Below, in pieces: positions 24,654 to 31,632 of a stretch of 31,632 nt of DNA. The DNA is from Pseudomonadota bacterium (GTDB taxonomy: Bacteria; Pseudomonadota; Alphaproteobacteria; Rhizobiales; Hyphomicrobiaceae). The position numbers were made by a program, and so were the translations under genes. Below the pieces are notes generated by a model. It did no database searches and was not told the origin of the DNA. It saw only the letters and a program-made list of their open reading frames with translations. The stretch is from contig JAEXXM010000071.1 in assembly GCA_023405815.1 (NCBI GenBank), forward strand, positions 1 to 31,632, written 5' to 3'. Within the stretch, counting starts at the first letter, position 1. Every line of letters starts with the position of its first letter.

Positions 24654-25009
24654 AGCAATTGATGAGACCATCGGCAGCGCGCGAGATGCTGCGGCTAGAG
24701 CAGAACCTTAAACTTCAAACCTGACCGGTTGCTTGTGCGCATCCCAATCAGCGTCGCTTTGACGGGTGCAGACCTTCCTCTGACCGGCGCGACCATGGAT
24801 GGGGTGGCGCTAATGATGGTCGCAGGTACATCGCCAAAGCCGAGTTTTGGTGCCGATCGTGCGCCGTCCTGAGCGTCAACAGATCATTTGCTGCCGGACT
24901 ATTCCTCACCACACAAATTTTTGTGTCCGCTGAGATGATCACGCGGTCATGACCTCGGCGCAATCTCGCGGCCTTTGCTGATGTTCCGACATCTGCGAGG
25001 GGAGCATCC
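24654..25009. promoter_or_regulatory. spacer with perfect palindrome before isochorismatase-like gene
   Basis: No gene is seen in these 356 bases. ACACAAATTTTTGTGT (24911-24926) is a perfect 7-base-arm inverted repeat around TT, 84 bases before the next start codon. It looks like an operator. It does not match the tra-box consensus that I know. Confidence 0.5.
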
Positions 25010-25591
25010 ATGGCACCACTACTTAAGCCTGAGGACTGCTGCATACTCTTTATCGACCCCACCCGGCACAACGCCGAACGCGCCGATCAGGCTGACGGCG
25101 ACCAAGACGCACTCATCAGCCGCCACGCGTTAATCCAGCAGGCTGCCAGGGTTCTCGATGTGCCAAAATTTTTTGCGATCCAGGGAGACGAGGTCGACGA
25201 ACGAGAATGGATTGCGCAGCCCTGTGATGGCGCCAAGCCCCGCGTCTACCCTGTCAGTACCGCCGCATCGATGTGGTCGGGCAGCGGGCTCGGGGCGGCG
25301 CTCGCCGAAGAGGGTAAGGCTTGCCTCCTGCTCTGCGGCTTTTGGCTCGAACGCAGTGTCACCTTCGCGGCCCTCAACGCCCTTGCCGATGGCTTCGACG
25401 TCTTCGTGCTCATGGATGCCTGCCCAAGTTGCGACCGACATGCCAAATGCCCCGCCATCGACCGCCTGCTGCAGGCGGGCGTTGTTCCCTTGACGACCAC
25501 GCAAATGGTGAGCGAATGGGCGGAGGGCGCATCAGATGAAGCGCGGCGCGCGGCGTTGCGTAATCTCTTGGCGTCAACCGGAGAGCAATAA
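25010..25591 (+). CDS. isochorismatase-fold protein without the nucleophile
   Basis: A 193-residue protein of the cysteine-hydrolase (isochorismatase-like) fold. The first strand LFIDPT has the family Asp at residue 16, and CGFWLERSVTFAALNALADGFDVFVLMDAC is the family's core helix and strand. The usual Cys of the triad, normally in a pattern like E-x-C-V, is replaced: here the residues are ERSV, with Ser. I also see no Lys at the usual second position (VYPVSTAASMW). The protein may therefore bind rather than hydrolyse, or use Ser. GAGGGGA precedes the ATG. It sits alone between the regulator and DUF736. Confidence 0.75.
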   Translation: MAPLLKPEDCCILFIDPTRHNAERADQADGDQDALISRHALIQQAARVLDVPKFFAIQGDEVDEREWIAQPCDGAKPRVYPVSTAASMWSGSGLGAALAEEGKACLLLCGFWLERSVTFAALNALADGFDVFVLMDACPSCDRHAKCPAIDRLLQAGVVPLTTTQMVSEWAEGASDEARRAALRNLLASTGEQ

Positions 25592-26208
25592 CCAACGGCC
25601 CTTTGAGGAGGGGCGAAGGCGCGGCTTGCACGCGCTCTTGCGGGTCGGACGCACTGGCGATCGCTCGTCAGCTGCGCCTGACCCGCTGCTGACGCTCGCC
25701 TCCTACCGGTCCGATCGCCCGATACGTCGCGGCGGGAAGCGACGAGTCCTCGCCGGCGCTTTGACGGATCTGACTACGCCGCCTTTCCTTATCTGCACCA
25801 TCACCTGTATACGAGCTCTGGCCCGGTGGGCTCGCGGTCCATTCGGCAATCCGCTGACCTCGGGGCCGGGGGTTCTGTTTCACCCCGCCTCCGAGCCTCC
25901 GCGCGTGCCGATCCGAGCCAGCGTGACGGTCTCTGCTTTCGTGGCCGCTCCGTCCACCCCACGCCTCCTGTCGTGCAAACTGCGGCCGGCGTCGCCCTGG
26001 TGCGGAAACCCTCGCGCGCGCGGTTTTTGTTCCCCGCCGGTCAGGGGACCGGCTTCCTCGCGCCGCTGACGCTGCAAAAAAACCTTGAGCTTCGGGTCCT
26101 GCGCTGACCGCTCCGGCCAAGGTGGTTCCGCGGGCGCCAAGCCGGCCGCCTGGTCCTGCACGCCGGCGGGAGATGGTCTCTCGCCGGACTTGAGAAAGGA
26201 CCAGTCAC
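25592..26208. other. gene-free region upstream of DUF736 gene
   Basis: Over 600 bases without a credible gene; frames on both strands are Arg/Pro/Ser-rich readings of GC-rich DNA. In related elements a long leader or control region commonly precedes the DUF736 gene. I find no clear promoter by eye. Confidence 0.4.
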
Positions 26209-26532
26209 ATGGCTACCATCGGATCTGTCACGAAGCGCGAAGATGGCCGCTTTGAGGGCGAGCTCAGAACCCTGTCGATCCGCGCCGAGATCGCACTCCT
26301 GCCGGTCTCGGACAAGGCGTCGCCGAACCAGCCCGACTATCGGGTGATGTCGCAAGGCATCGAGATCGGCGCCGGCTGGATCCGTAAGGGTCAAGCCTCC
26401 GGCAAGGAGTACGTCGCGCTTTCAATCGCCGCTCCGGAGTTCGGGTCGCGGACGCTTTATGCGAACCTCGGCCGAGCGGCGGGTCAGGACGATGACAGCG
26501 TGTTCGCGCTGATCTGGAACCCGCAAGACTAA
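26209..26532 (+). CDS. DUF736 family protein
   Basis: A 107-residue soluble protein of the DUF736 family, recognised from MATIGSVTKREDGRFEGELRTLSI, the central YRVM..GIEIGAGW and the end FALIWNP. These proteins are nearly constant in alphaproteobacterial conjugative elements and plasmids. Their function is unknown to me; DNA or single-strand binding has been suggested by context only. AAAGGA precedes the ATG. A strong terminator follows at 26554, so it is probably a one-gene transcript. Confidence 0.92.
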   Translation: MATIGSVTKREDGRFEGELRTLSIRAEIALLPVSDKASPNQPDYRVMSQGIEIGAGWIRKGQASGKEYVALSIAAPEFGSRTLYANLGRAAGQDDDSVFALIWNPQD

Positions 26533-26553
26533 GAGCGCAAGCGCTCGCCTTCG

Positions 26554-26581
26554 CCCTCGTGCCTTCGGGCACGAGGGTTTT
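26554..26581 (+). terminator. rho-independent terminator after DUF736
   Basis: CCCTCGTGCC and GGCACGAGGG form a perfect 10-base-pair stem closed by TTCG, followed by TTTT. A small extra hairpin (GAGCG-CAAG-CGCTC, 26533-26546) comes right after the stop codon. Confidence 0.9.
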
Positions 26582-26596
26582 CCATTTATTCATGAT

Positions 26597-26794
26597 GAGA
26601 AAAGTCAACTTAAGACAGCGCGCGCTGAGCAGCTGTATAACGCCCCCGCTTCGCGGGAAGCGATCGAGATCATTCGCACGTCATCCGATCCGATCGCCAT
26701 CGAAGTCAATCATGGAGCCAATGGTGACGAGAGGCCTGTCTCTCGCCAGGGGGATAACTATGCCTATGCGCCTACCCGAAAGAACAAACCCTGA
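26597..26794 (+). pseudogene. protein-like fragment without a start codon
   Basis: One frame reads EKSQLKTARAEQLYNAPASR, then EAIEIIRTSSDPIAIEVNHG and ends GDNYAYAPTRKNKP at a TGA (26792-26794). It looks like coding sequence by composition, but no ATG or GTG precedes it. I recognise no family. After the TGA the same frame continues as EGARFDWPVLAPDA, overlapping the next gene's start. It may be a remnant or a mis-framed 5' end. Confidence 0.3.
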
Positions 26795-27600
26795 GAAGGC
26801 GCGCGCTTCGATTGGCCCGTCTTGGCCCCCGATGCTGGCTGCGTACGACTATGTGCGCACGCTGCCCAGGACCGGATGGGCATGGGAGTTTCTCCGTCGC
26901 AACAAAGACTATCAGCGACAGTACCGATTGCATGCGGGGCGGTGCGCAAATCTCTGCCGGCATCGGACCGGGATTACGTTGTGCAGGCTACGCCGTCGCT
27001 GCCGGAGAGCCGAAGCCTGGGGTCTTTGCTCCTTTCGCCGATCCCCATGAGCCCGCCCCCACCGCAAACGTCTTCTGGTCGCCCGACGCTCTCCCTCTGA
27101 CCCTATCGGGGACGGCATCGCGCGCGCAGGGCGGCGATCTTTGCCTGGCACGCCTTCCGGCCATTCGACAGCTCCTGATCGATGCGAAAGGGACGCAACA
27201 CTTAAAGTTCACTTCCGATCGGCAAACAGTCTCGATCATTCTCGACGGAGCGGCCGTGGCCGTCGCGCCGGCACGCGTCGTCTTTCACGTCGACGGCCTT
27301 CGGCACCTCGAGCGTGCCCGCGATGGCTTTGCAACTCTGAGCGAGATCCTCTCGCACAACATTGAGCATTCCGAAGATTGGCCGTGGACGGCGACGAGCC
27401 TCGCAGTCCGCGATGCGCTCATCGCGCTCGATGGCCATTGGGCCGGCGCGACCTACCGCGCTATCGCCACCGTCATCTTCGGCGCCGAGCGCACCGAAGA
27501 GGCTTGGCGGAGCGCGAGCACCGCTCTCAAAGATCGCATCCGCCGGGCGCTGAAACGGGGTTTATCGCTGGTTGCGGGCGGCTACCGCGAGCTTTTGTGA
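26761..27600 (+). CDS. DUF6499-DUF2285 activator, FseA-like, in two frames
   Basis: The first frame (ATG 26761 to TGA 27048-27050) has AAYDYVRTLPRTGWAWEFLR and DYQRQY, the DUF6499-type N-terminus, and ends EAWGLCSFRRSP. A second frame, one base ahead, carries ADPHEPAPTANVFWSPDALP and a full DUF2285 domain to 27600 (RAPSV-like repeats absent; ends RALKRGLSLVAGGYRELL). A +1 shift at TCC TTT CGC (27030-27038) gives EAWGLCSF-ADPHEPAP, one continuous protein of about 279 residues. In the Mesorhizobium ICE, FseA is made the same way and activates excision. Caution: about 26935-27010 reads Cys/Arg-rich in the first frame and more protein-like in a third (LPASDRDYVVQATPSLPE), so ordinary indels are also possible. 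Confidence 0.7.
   Translation, partial: CLCAYPKEQTLRRRALRLARLGPRCWLRTTMCARCPGPDGHGSFSVATKTISDSTDCMRGGAQISAGIGPGLRCAGYAVAAGEPKPGVFAPFADPHEPAPTANVFWSPDALPLTLSGTASRAQGGDLCLARLPAIRQLLIDAKGTQHLKFTSDRQTVSIILDGAAVAVAPARVVFHVDGLRHLERARDGFATLSEILSHNIEHSEDWPWTATSLAVRDALIALDGHWAGATYRAIATVIFGAERTEEAWRSASTALKDRIRRALKRGLSLVAGGYRELL
27030..27038 (+). other. candidate +1 ribosomal frameshift site
   Basis: In the upstream frame the codons are TCC TTT CGC. If tRNA-Phe on TTT slips one base to TTC, reading continues as GCC GAT CCC CAT into DUF2285. The upstream frame meets TGA four codons later. The same UCC UUU CGN context directs +1 shifting in influenza PA-X. Confidence 0.55.
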
Positions 27601-27694
27601 GGGAGTGGCGTACGCGGCCGCCTGCCCTTCGACACTCCCCATCGCGCGCCATCCCACGCATTCTCTATGCCTCACCATTCACGGGAGTGCACGC

Positions 27695-27904
27695 ATGGCG
27701 GAAGAGGAGGCATCCCCATTTCTCGATGTCAACGAGGCGGCTACCTATCTGCGCTTGAAGAAGCGCACGCTCGACAACATGCGCTGGCAGGGGATCGGTC
27801 CGCGCTTCCGCAAGCATGGCGGCCGCGTCGTCTACCATCGTGATGACCTCAAGGCCTGGTCCGAGAGCACGCGCCGGCGCGCGACCTCCGGCCTCGTCGA
27901 ATGA
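27695..27904 (+). CDS. excisionase-type HTH protein (RdfS/AlpA-like)
   Basis: A 69-residue protein of the MerR-like/AlpA HTH_17 group: FLDVNEAATYLRLKKRTLDN is the helix-turn-helix and FRKHGGRVVYHRDDLKAW the wing. Proteins of this form serve as recombination directionality factors (for example RdfS of the Mesorhizobium ICE) or plasmid regulators. GGGAG lies 7 bases before the ATG. Its stop codon overlaps the traF start in ATGA, so the two are translated together, as expected if excision and transfer are switched on jointly. The DUF2285 activator gene upstream is the expected regulator. Confidence 0.82.
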   Translation: MAEEEASPFLDVNEAATYLRLKKRTLDNMRWQGIGPRFRKHGGRVVYHRDDLKAWSESTRRRATSGLVE

Positions 27905-28416
27905 GGATGAAGGCGGGGGCTCTCCTCGCGCTTGGCTCTGTTGCGCTGCTTACGGCCACGGCCTTGGCACCCAAGCGCCTTATGCTGGTGTGGAACACGT
28001 CCGCAAGCGTGCCGATCGGGCTCTATCTCATTGTGCCGCGTTCTCTGCGTATCGGCGACTACGTCCTCATCCGCATTTCCGGCCTGCCGCAGGCGCTCGC
28101 CGAGCAGCGCAGCTATATCGGCTCGCACATGCCGCTGTTGAAGCGCGTTGCCGCACTGGAGGGCGATCGCGTGTGCCGCCGCGGGCGGGTCATCTCGATG
28201 GGCAGGCAGCAGCTGGTCATCGCCTTGGCCTTCGATAGAAGAGGCCGGCGGATGCCAGTGTGGCAGGGTTGCCGCCAGCTACAGAGGGGGCAAGTGTTCG
28301 TTCTCGGGATGCATGCAGAGAGCTTCGACAGTCGCTACTTCGGCCCCATCGATCACGCCCAAATTGTCGGTGCGGCGATTCCTCTCTTCGTCCTTCTCTT
28401 CGTCCTTCGCGCCTAG
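27901..28416 (+). CDS. traF: TraF-type S26 signal peptidase of conjugation
   Basis: A 171-residue inner-membrane protease of family S26. A leading membrane helix (residues 5-24) precedes the catalytic Ser36 in NTSASVPIGLY; the general base is Lys81 in PLLKRVAAL. The C-terminal GMHAESFDSRYFGPI is the usual last conserved box, followed by a second hydrophobic segment (VGAAIPLFVLLFVL). TraF matures the conjugative pilin by cyclisation or cleavage. The ATG overlaps the preceding HTH gene by 4 bases. In related elements repA, parA and DUF2840 genes often lie between the HTH gene and traF; none is here. Confidence 0.92.
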   Translation: MRMKAGALLALGSVALLTATALAPKRLMLVWNTSASVPIGLYLIVPRSLRIGDYVLIRISGLPQALAEQRSYIGSHMPLLKRVAALEGDRVCRRGRVISMGRQQLVIALAFDRRGRRMPVWQGCRQLQRGQVFVLGMHAESFDSRYFGPIDHAQIVGAAIPLFVLLFVLRA

Positions 28417-28698
28417 ACTTCACCCTCTACAACCTGACGAGCTTCTCAGCCCTCGGTGAGAAAATCCGTGCACCTCCGAGAATGCCAACCAGGCAACAAG
28501 TGACATCAAGATAAAGGACTGACGTCGTTTGAGCGCCAAGGGGCGCAACCGCGCGCTTGGCAATGACGCCAGCAAGGCGTCGATGACGTCTCCGTTCGAT
28601 ATTCGCGTGCATCGCCAACACGATGTTTGACGCCGTCTTGAATGTGCCAAGCCCGACGCCATCTCGCTTTGCGTTCCACCGCGTAGGCGAGGTGACGC
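28417..28698. other. intergenic region, candidate oriT
   Basis: No gene is seen between traF and the relaxase gene. Two perfect inverted repeats lie close together: GCGCC-AAGG-GGCGC (28533-28546) and GACGCC-AGCAA-GGCGTC (28565-28581). Transfer origins usually lie next to the relaxase gene and contain such repeats. I cannot identify a nick site, so this is a position-based guess. Confidence 0.35.
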
Positions 28699-30441
28699 AT
28701 GGCGCAAGACAACTTCGTTCCGAAGCTTGGTCGCATTCGCGATGCGCCCCGAGGACGCGCGGAGTGTCACGCCACGTTCGTCTTCCGCCAGGCCGGCAAG
28801 CACGGCGCCCGAGCGCTGCGGCAGAAAGGACACGTTGCGCCTGGTAGCCTGACGCGCGGCATGGGCACCGGGCTTCGGGCCGCTGCTGGGCTTATCGCAC
28901 CCGGCAGCCGGCGCGTCATCGTCAAGGCGCGCTACACGCGTATCGCCAGCGGCGATCTTGGTGCGGCGCGCGCGCATCTGAAATACATCCTCCGCGACGG
29001 CGTCACGCGCGAAGGCACACCCGGACGTCTCTATGATGCATCCGGCGAGGACATCGATGCTGCCGCGTTCCTCGCGCGCTCCGCCAACGATCCGCACCAG
29101 TTCCGCTTCATCGTGTCCGCCGACGAGGGCGGACAGCTCGCCGACCTCAAACCCTTCATCCGCGATCTCCTCGCGCAGATGCAGCGGGACCTCCACACCA
29201 GGCTCGATTGGGTCGCCGTCGATCATTTCAATACCGGACATCCGCATACCCACATCGTCATCCGCGGCCGGGACGAGGAGGGGAGGGACCTGGTGATGGC
29301 GCGGGACTACATCAGCCACGGGGTGCGGGCGCGTGCCCAGGCGCTCGTCACGCTCGAGCTCGGGCCGGAGAGCCAGCTCGAGCGCCTCCAGAAGCAGTTC
29401 AACGAGGTCGGTCAGGAAAGGCTGACCCGCCTCGACCACGCCCTGAGGGCGCGGGCCAAGGAGGGCATCCTGATCATGACATCCGCAGAGGAGCGAGGCC
29501 CGACCCAGCATACGCTGCGCATCGGTCGCCTCAAGACGCTGGAGCGGCTCGGGCTTGCCGAAGAGCGGCAACGGGGCGTGTGGGCGCTCGATGCGAGGAT
29601 GGAGAGCAAGCTGCGCCAGCTCGGCGCGCGCGCCGATAAGTTCAAGATGATGCAGATCGCGCTGCGCGAGGCCGGCATCGAGCGCGGCGCCGCTGCCCTG
29701 GCACTGTTCGAAAAGGGTCCGCGCAAGGCACCGCTCATCGGGAAGGTCGTTGGCATCGGTCTCGTCGACGAGATCAGCGATCATACCTGGGTGGTGATCG
29801 ATGCCGTCGACGGGCGCGTGCATTATGCCGAACTTGGCCGGTTGAAGCCCGCGGAGGTGCCCCGACGCGAAACCGTGGTGGCATTGGCAGGGGGCGGTCC
29901 TGAGGGCAAGCCGTCTCGGGTTGCCAGGATCCAGGAGCTGTCACCGGTAGATGTCGCGGAGCAGGGAGGCTACGACGGTCCGACCTGGCTCGATCAGGCC
30001 ATTGTGTCCAAATGGCAGCCCGACCCTGGCGTGGGTGGTTTTGCGCGCGAAGTGTACGACGCCCTCGCGGCGCGCAGTCGATGGCTTGTCTCACGCAGCC
30101 TTGCAACAGTGTCACCGGCCGGCGCCATGGATCCGGCGCCCGACATGTTGCGCATGCTGCGGCGGTCCGAAAACGAACGTCTGGCGCAGGGCCTCTCGCA
30201 CGTCCTCGGGGCTAGCTATGTTGCGGCTGAGGCAGGCGCACGCATCGCAGGCATATATGACCGCGCCATCACGACGCCCACCGGAAGAATCGCCGTCATA
30301 CGGCGCGAAGACACGTTCACACTGGCGCCATGGCGGCCGGCACTCGAGCCGTTTCGCGGGCAGGCCGTCACGGGCATGATCGGCCCAAGGCGCGTGACAT
30401 GGACCCTCGATCGCGGCCGGACGCTCCCAGGGCGGACATGA
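28699..30441 (+). CDS. DUF3363 relaxase (VirD2/RlxS-like)
   Basis: A 580-residue mobilisation nuclease that nicks oriT and stays bound to the transferred strand. The N-terminal relaxase domain has a candidate catalytic Tyr79 (VKARYTRIASG), a helical region with YILRDGVTREG, and the metal-binding motif HPHTH at His181-His185 within DHFNTGHPHTHIVIRG. The C-terminal half is DUF3363 (from about 255, with WVVIDAVDGRVHYAEL and later EAGARIAGIYDRAITTPTGR). Length and order match the relaxases of alphaproteobacterial ICEs. GAGG lies 6 bases before the ATG. It looks intact; the coupling protein gene normally found next is not in the window. Confidence 0.93.
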   Translation: MAQDNFVPKLGRIRDAPRGRAECHATFVFRQAGKHGARALRQKGHVAPGSLTRGMGTGLRAAAGLIAPGSRRVIVKARYTRIASGDLGAARAHLKYILRDGVTREGTPGRLYDASGEDIDAAAFLARSANDPHQFRFIVSADEGGQLADLKPFIRDLLAQMQRDLHTRLDWVAVDHFNTGHPHTHIVIRGRDEEGRDLVMARDYISHGVRARAQALVTLELGPESQLERLQKQFNEVGQERLTRLDHALRARAKEGILIMTSAEERGPTQHTLRIGRLKTLERLGLAEERQRGVWALDARMESKLRQLGARADKFKMMQIALREAGIERGAAALALFEKGPRKAPLIGKVVGIGLVDEISDHTWVVIDAVDGRVHYAELGRLKPAEVPRRETVVALAGGGPEGKPSRVARIQELSPVDVAEQGGYDGPTWLDQAIVSKWQPDPGVGGFAREVYDALAARSRWLVSRSLATVSPAGAMDPAPDMLRMLRRSENERLAQGLSHVLGASYVAAEAGARIAGIYDRAITTPTGRIAVIRREDTFTLAPWRPALEPFRGQAVTGMIGPRRVTWTLDRGRTLPGRT

Positions 30442-31079
30442 CCACAAAGCTCAAAGGGCAGATGTGCTCGCAGCGCTGGATCTGATTAATCAGCTCGTGT
30501 GCCGAAAGGAATAGCGGCTCCCACGTTGCCGTAACCTACAGACTAGAGCTTACGTCGCTTCTCGACGTCAAGTGCCGGCGGAAGTATGCACCAACGGACA
30601 TCGGCCTGTCGCGAGCCGTAGCCAGAAGACTGCCTCGAAATACGTCGGTCCACCGTGGTCGATGGGGACACTGGTGAGACATCCCACTACGGGAAGTCGC
30701 TCGTCCGACGATCTGCCACGCGCGAGCCTTCGTTCCCCACGTCCGCTGTTGGGGCCGGACCGGTCGTAGTCACGTACCGGCTCGACGCCCCCACCTGACC
30801 CTTAGCGGCCATGGACGATGGTGAAAAGGATTGGCCCGCGGACATGCGGTCGCGTCGCCGAACATGCAAAGGGGCGCCGCGCAATTCGGTGCCCCCCTGC
30901 GCCACCACCGTCGCGGCGGGCAGATCGTACGCAGCATGCCTCAAAGCCGAGAGCACTTCGGCGAACGTCTCTGCCGAACAAGACACGCACAATCCCTCCG
31001 CCGACAAGCCATGACATGAGCCTCTTTTTTCCTGTGCGGGATAGGGCTATCCATCCGGAACCCGCCGACAGGAAATGCC
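30442..31079. other. gene-free region after relaxase gene
   Basis: About 640 bases with no gene that I can support. A minus-strand frame (31007-30687) reads SALRHAAYDLPAATVVAQGG and similar, but has no clear start signal or known family. In related elements traG would follow closely, so an insertion or rearrangement is possible. Confidence 0.35.
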
Positions 31080-31632
31080 ATGTCTCTGCGCCTCGCCCTC
31101 CTCTGCTGCATGCTGCTCTTGCATGCGTCCGCATCGGCCGCCGAAGCGACAGCGCCGTTTGGATTGCGCTTCGGCATGTCACCCGACGAGGTGCCTTTTC
31201 GACGCCTCCCCAAAACCATACCTGTCCCGGATACCTTTTCGCTGACCGGCCCGACCATGCGCTGGGAGGGAACCAAGCTCGTTACGCAGCGACCAAAACC
31301 GCGCGAAGTAGCCAATCCCCTTCTGTATCAGTGCGCCTATGCCTTCGACAAAATGACCTGGTTCGCCCTCTACAATGAAAAGTGGCTGGACTGGGCACTA
31401 TCCGACAAGCGGCCGATCGACGATTTCGTCGACATGTCCATTCTGGGGGAGAAGGAGCGCGAGCCACTCGGCGACCCAGGCGATACCTCGACCAGCGATG
31501 GGCTTACCAGAGACAGCCTGGCAGAAACGCTGAGAGCCAATAAGCTCCGCGACCGGCAGGAAGAGCGCAAACGCGACGCCATCGGTAACTTCACTGGCAA
31601 AGTACCGCTGCTCGAAGTCATCTCGCAGAGCC
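31080..31632 (+). CDS. exported hypothetical protein, 3' end beyond window
   Basis: The frame is open from the ATG at 31080 to the window edge (184 codons). AGGAA lies 6 bases upstream. Residues 1-21 are a signal peptide (MSLRLALLCCMLLLHASASA). The mature part starts EATAPFGLRFGMSPDEV, a phrase typical of exported proteins of unknown function in which a short fold begins with FGxxxGMS, and continues with QCAYAFDKMTWFALYNEKWL and then a charged, probably helical region (ETLRANKLRDRQEERKRDA). I recognise no definite family and the end is not visible. Confidence 0.7.
   Translation, partial: MSLRLALLCCMLLLHASASAAEATAPFGLRFGMSPDEVPFRRLPKTIPVPDTFSLTGPTMRWEGTKLVTQRPKPREVANPLLYQCAYAFDKMTWFALYNEKWLDWALSDKRPIDDFVDMSILGEKEREPLGDPGDTSTSDGLTRDSLAETLRANKLRDRQEERKRDAIGNFTGKVPLLEVISQS

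Noticed and set aside
25536..26069. 177-codon plus-strand open frame
   Set aside because: It overlaps the end of the isochorismatase-like gene, has no ribosome binding site, and is Arg/Ser/Pro-rich without family features.
28420..29823. 467-codon open frame antisense to the relaxase gene
   Set aside because: The relaxase motifs (HPHTH, DUF3363) are on the other strand; the antisense frame reflects high GC codon bias and has no recognisable domain.
30687..31007. 106-codon minus-strand frame after the relaxase gene
   Set aside because: Partly protein-like, but without a ribosome binding site or recognisable family; too weak to list as a gene.

Overview
The window looks like high-GC DNA from an alphaproteobacterium, most likely of the order Hyphomicrobiales (a Hyphomicrobium-, Bradyrhizobium- or Mesorhizobium-like host). 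That judgement rests on the style of the mobile-element backbone at 24.4-30.4 kb (DUF736, DUF6499/DUF2285, small HTH, S26 peptidase TraF, DUF3363 relaxase) and on the many small exported proteins rich in His or Met. I see no rRNA, tRNA, CRISPR array or intact insertion sequence.

Region 1 (about 0.1-23.5 kb) is a heavy-metal island. It holds a two-component system (529-2549), a Zn/Cd/Pb-type P1B ATPase (4878-7094), a Met-rich LTXXQ/Spy-like protein with a SHOCT-type membrane protein and a 46-residue membrane protein (8237-7175, minus strand), a multicopper oxidase broken by one frameshift and coupled to a ZIP transporter (10837-8494, minus), a pentapeptide-repeat protein, an MntR/DtxR-type regulator (12633-13073), two TPR proteins, and a CzcB-CzcA RND pair (17817-22345) without an outer-membrane partner. 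Between these lie several exported proteins with His-Gly or other His-rich tails, probably periplasmic metal sponges. The island is also full of decay: a cation-antiporter pseudogene (about 15040-15605), a multiply frameshifted MerR gene (23049-23465), decayed second copies of small metal-island genes near 13.3-13.6 kb and 14.5 kb, and a 96-bp direct repeat at 13078 and 23569.

Region 2 (about 23.9-30.4 kb) is the regulatory and mobilisation core of an integrative and conjugative element (ICE). A hypothetical gene and a small Xre/controller-type regulator diverge around overlapping perfect palindromes. Then come an isochorismatase-fold protein lacking its usual nucleophile, DUF736 with a textbook terminator, a DUF6499-DUF2285 gene split between two frames, an excisionase-like HTH gene overlapping traF by 4 bp, and the relaxase. 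The split gene resembles FseA of the Mesorhizobium symbiosis ICE, which is made by programmed +1 ribosomal frameshifting. Here the two halves can be joined by one +1 shift at TCC TTT CGC (27030-27038), the most interesting signal in the window.

Region 3 (30.4-31.6 kb) is largely gene-free and ends in the 5' part of a gene for an exported protein that runs off the window. My overall reading is an ICE carrying a metal-resistance cargo that has been rearranged repeatedly. Several cargo genes are broken, while the transfer genes at 27.7-30.4 kb look intact.
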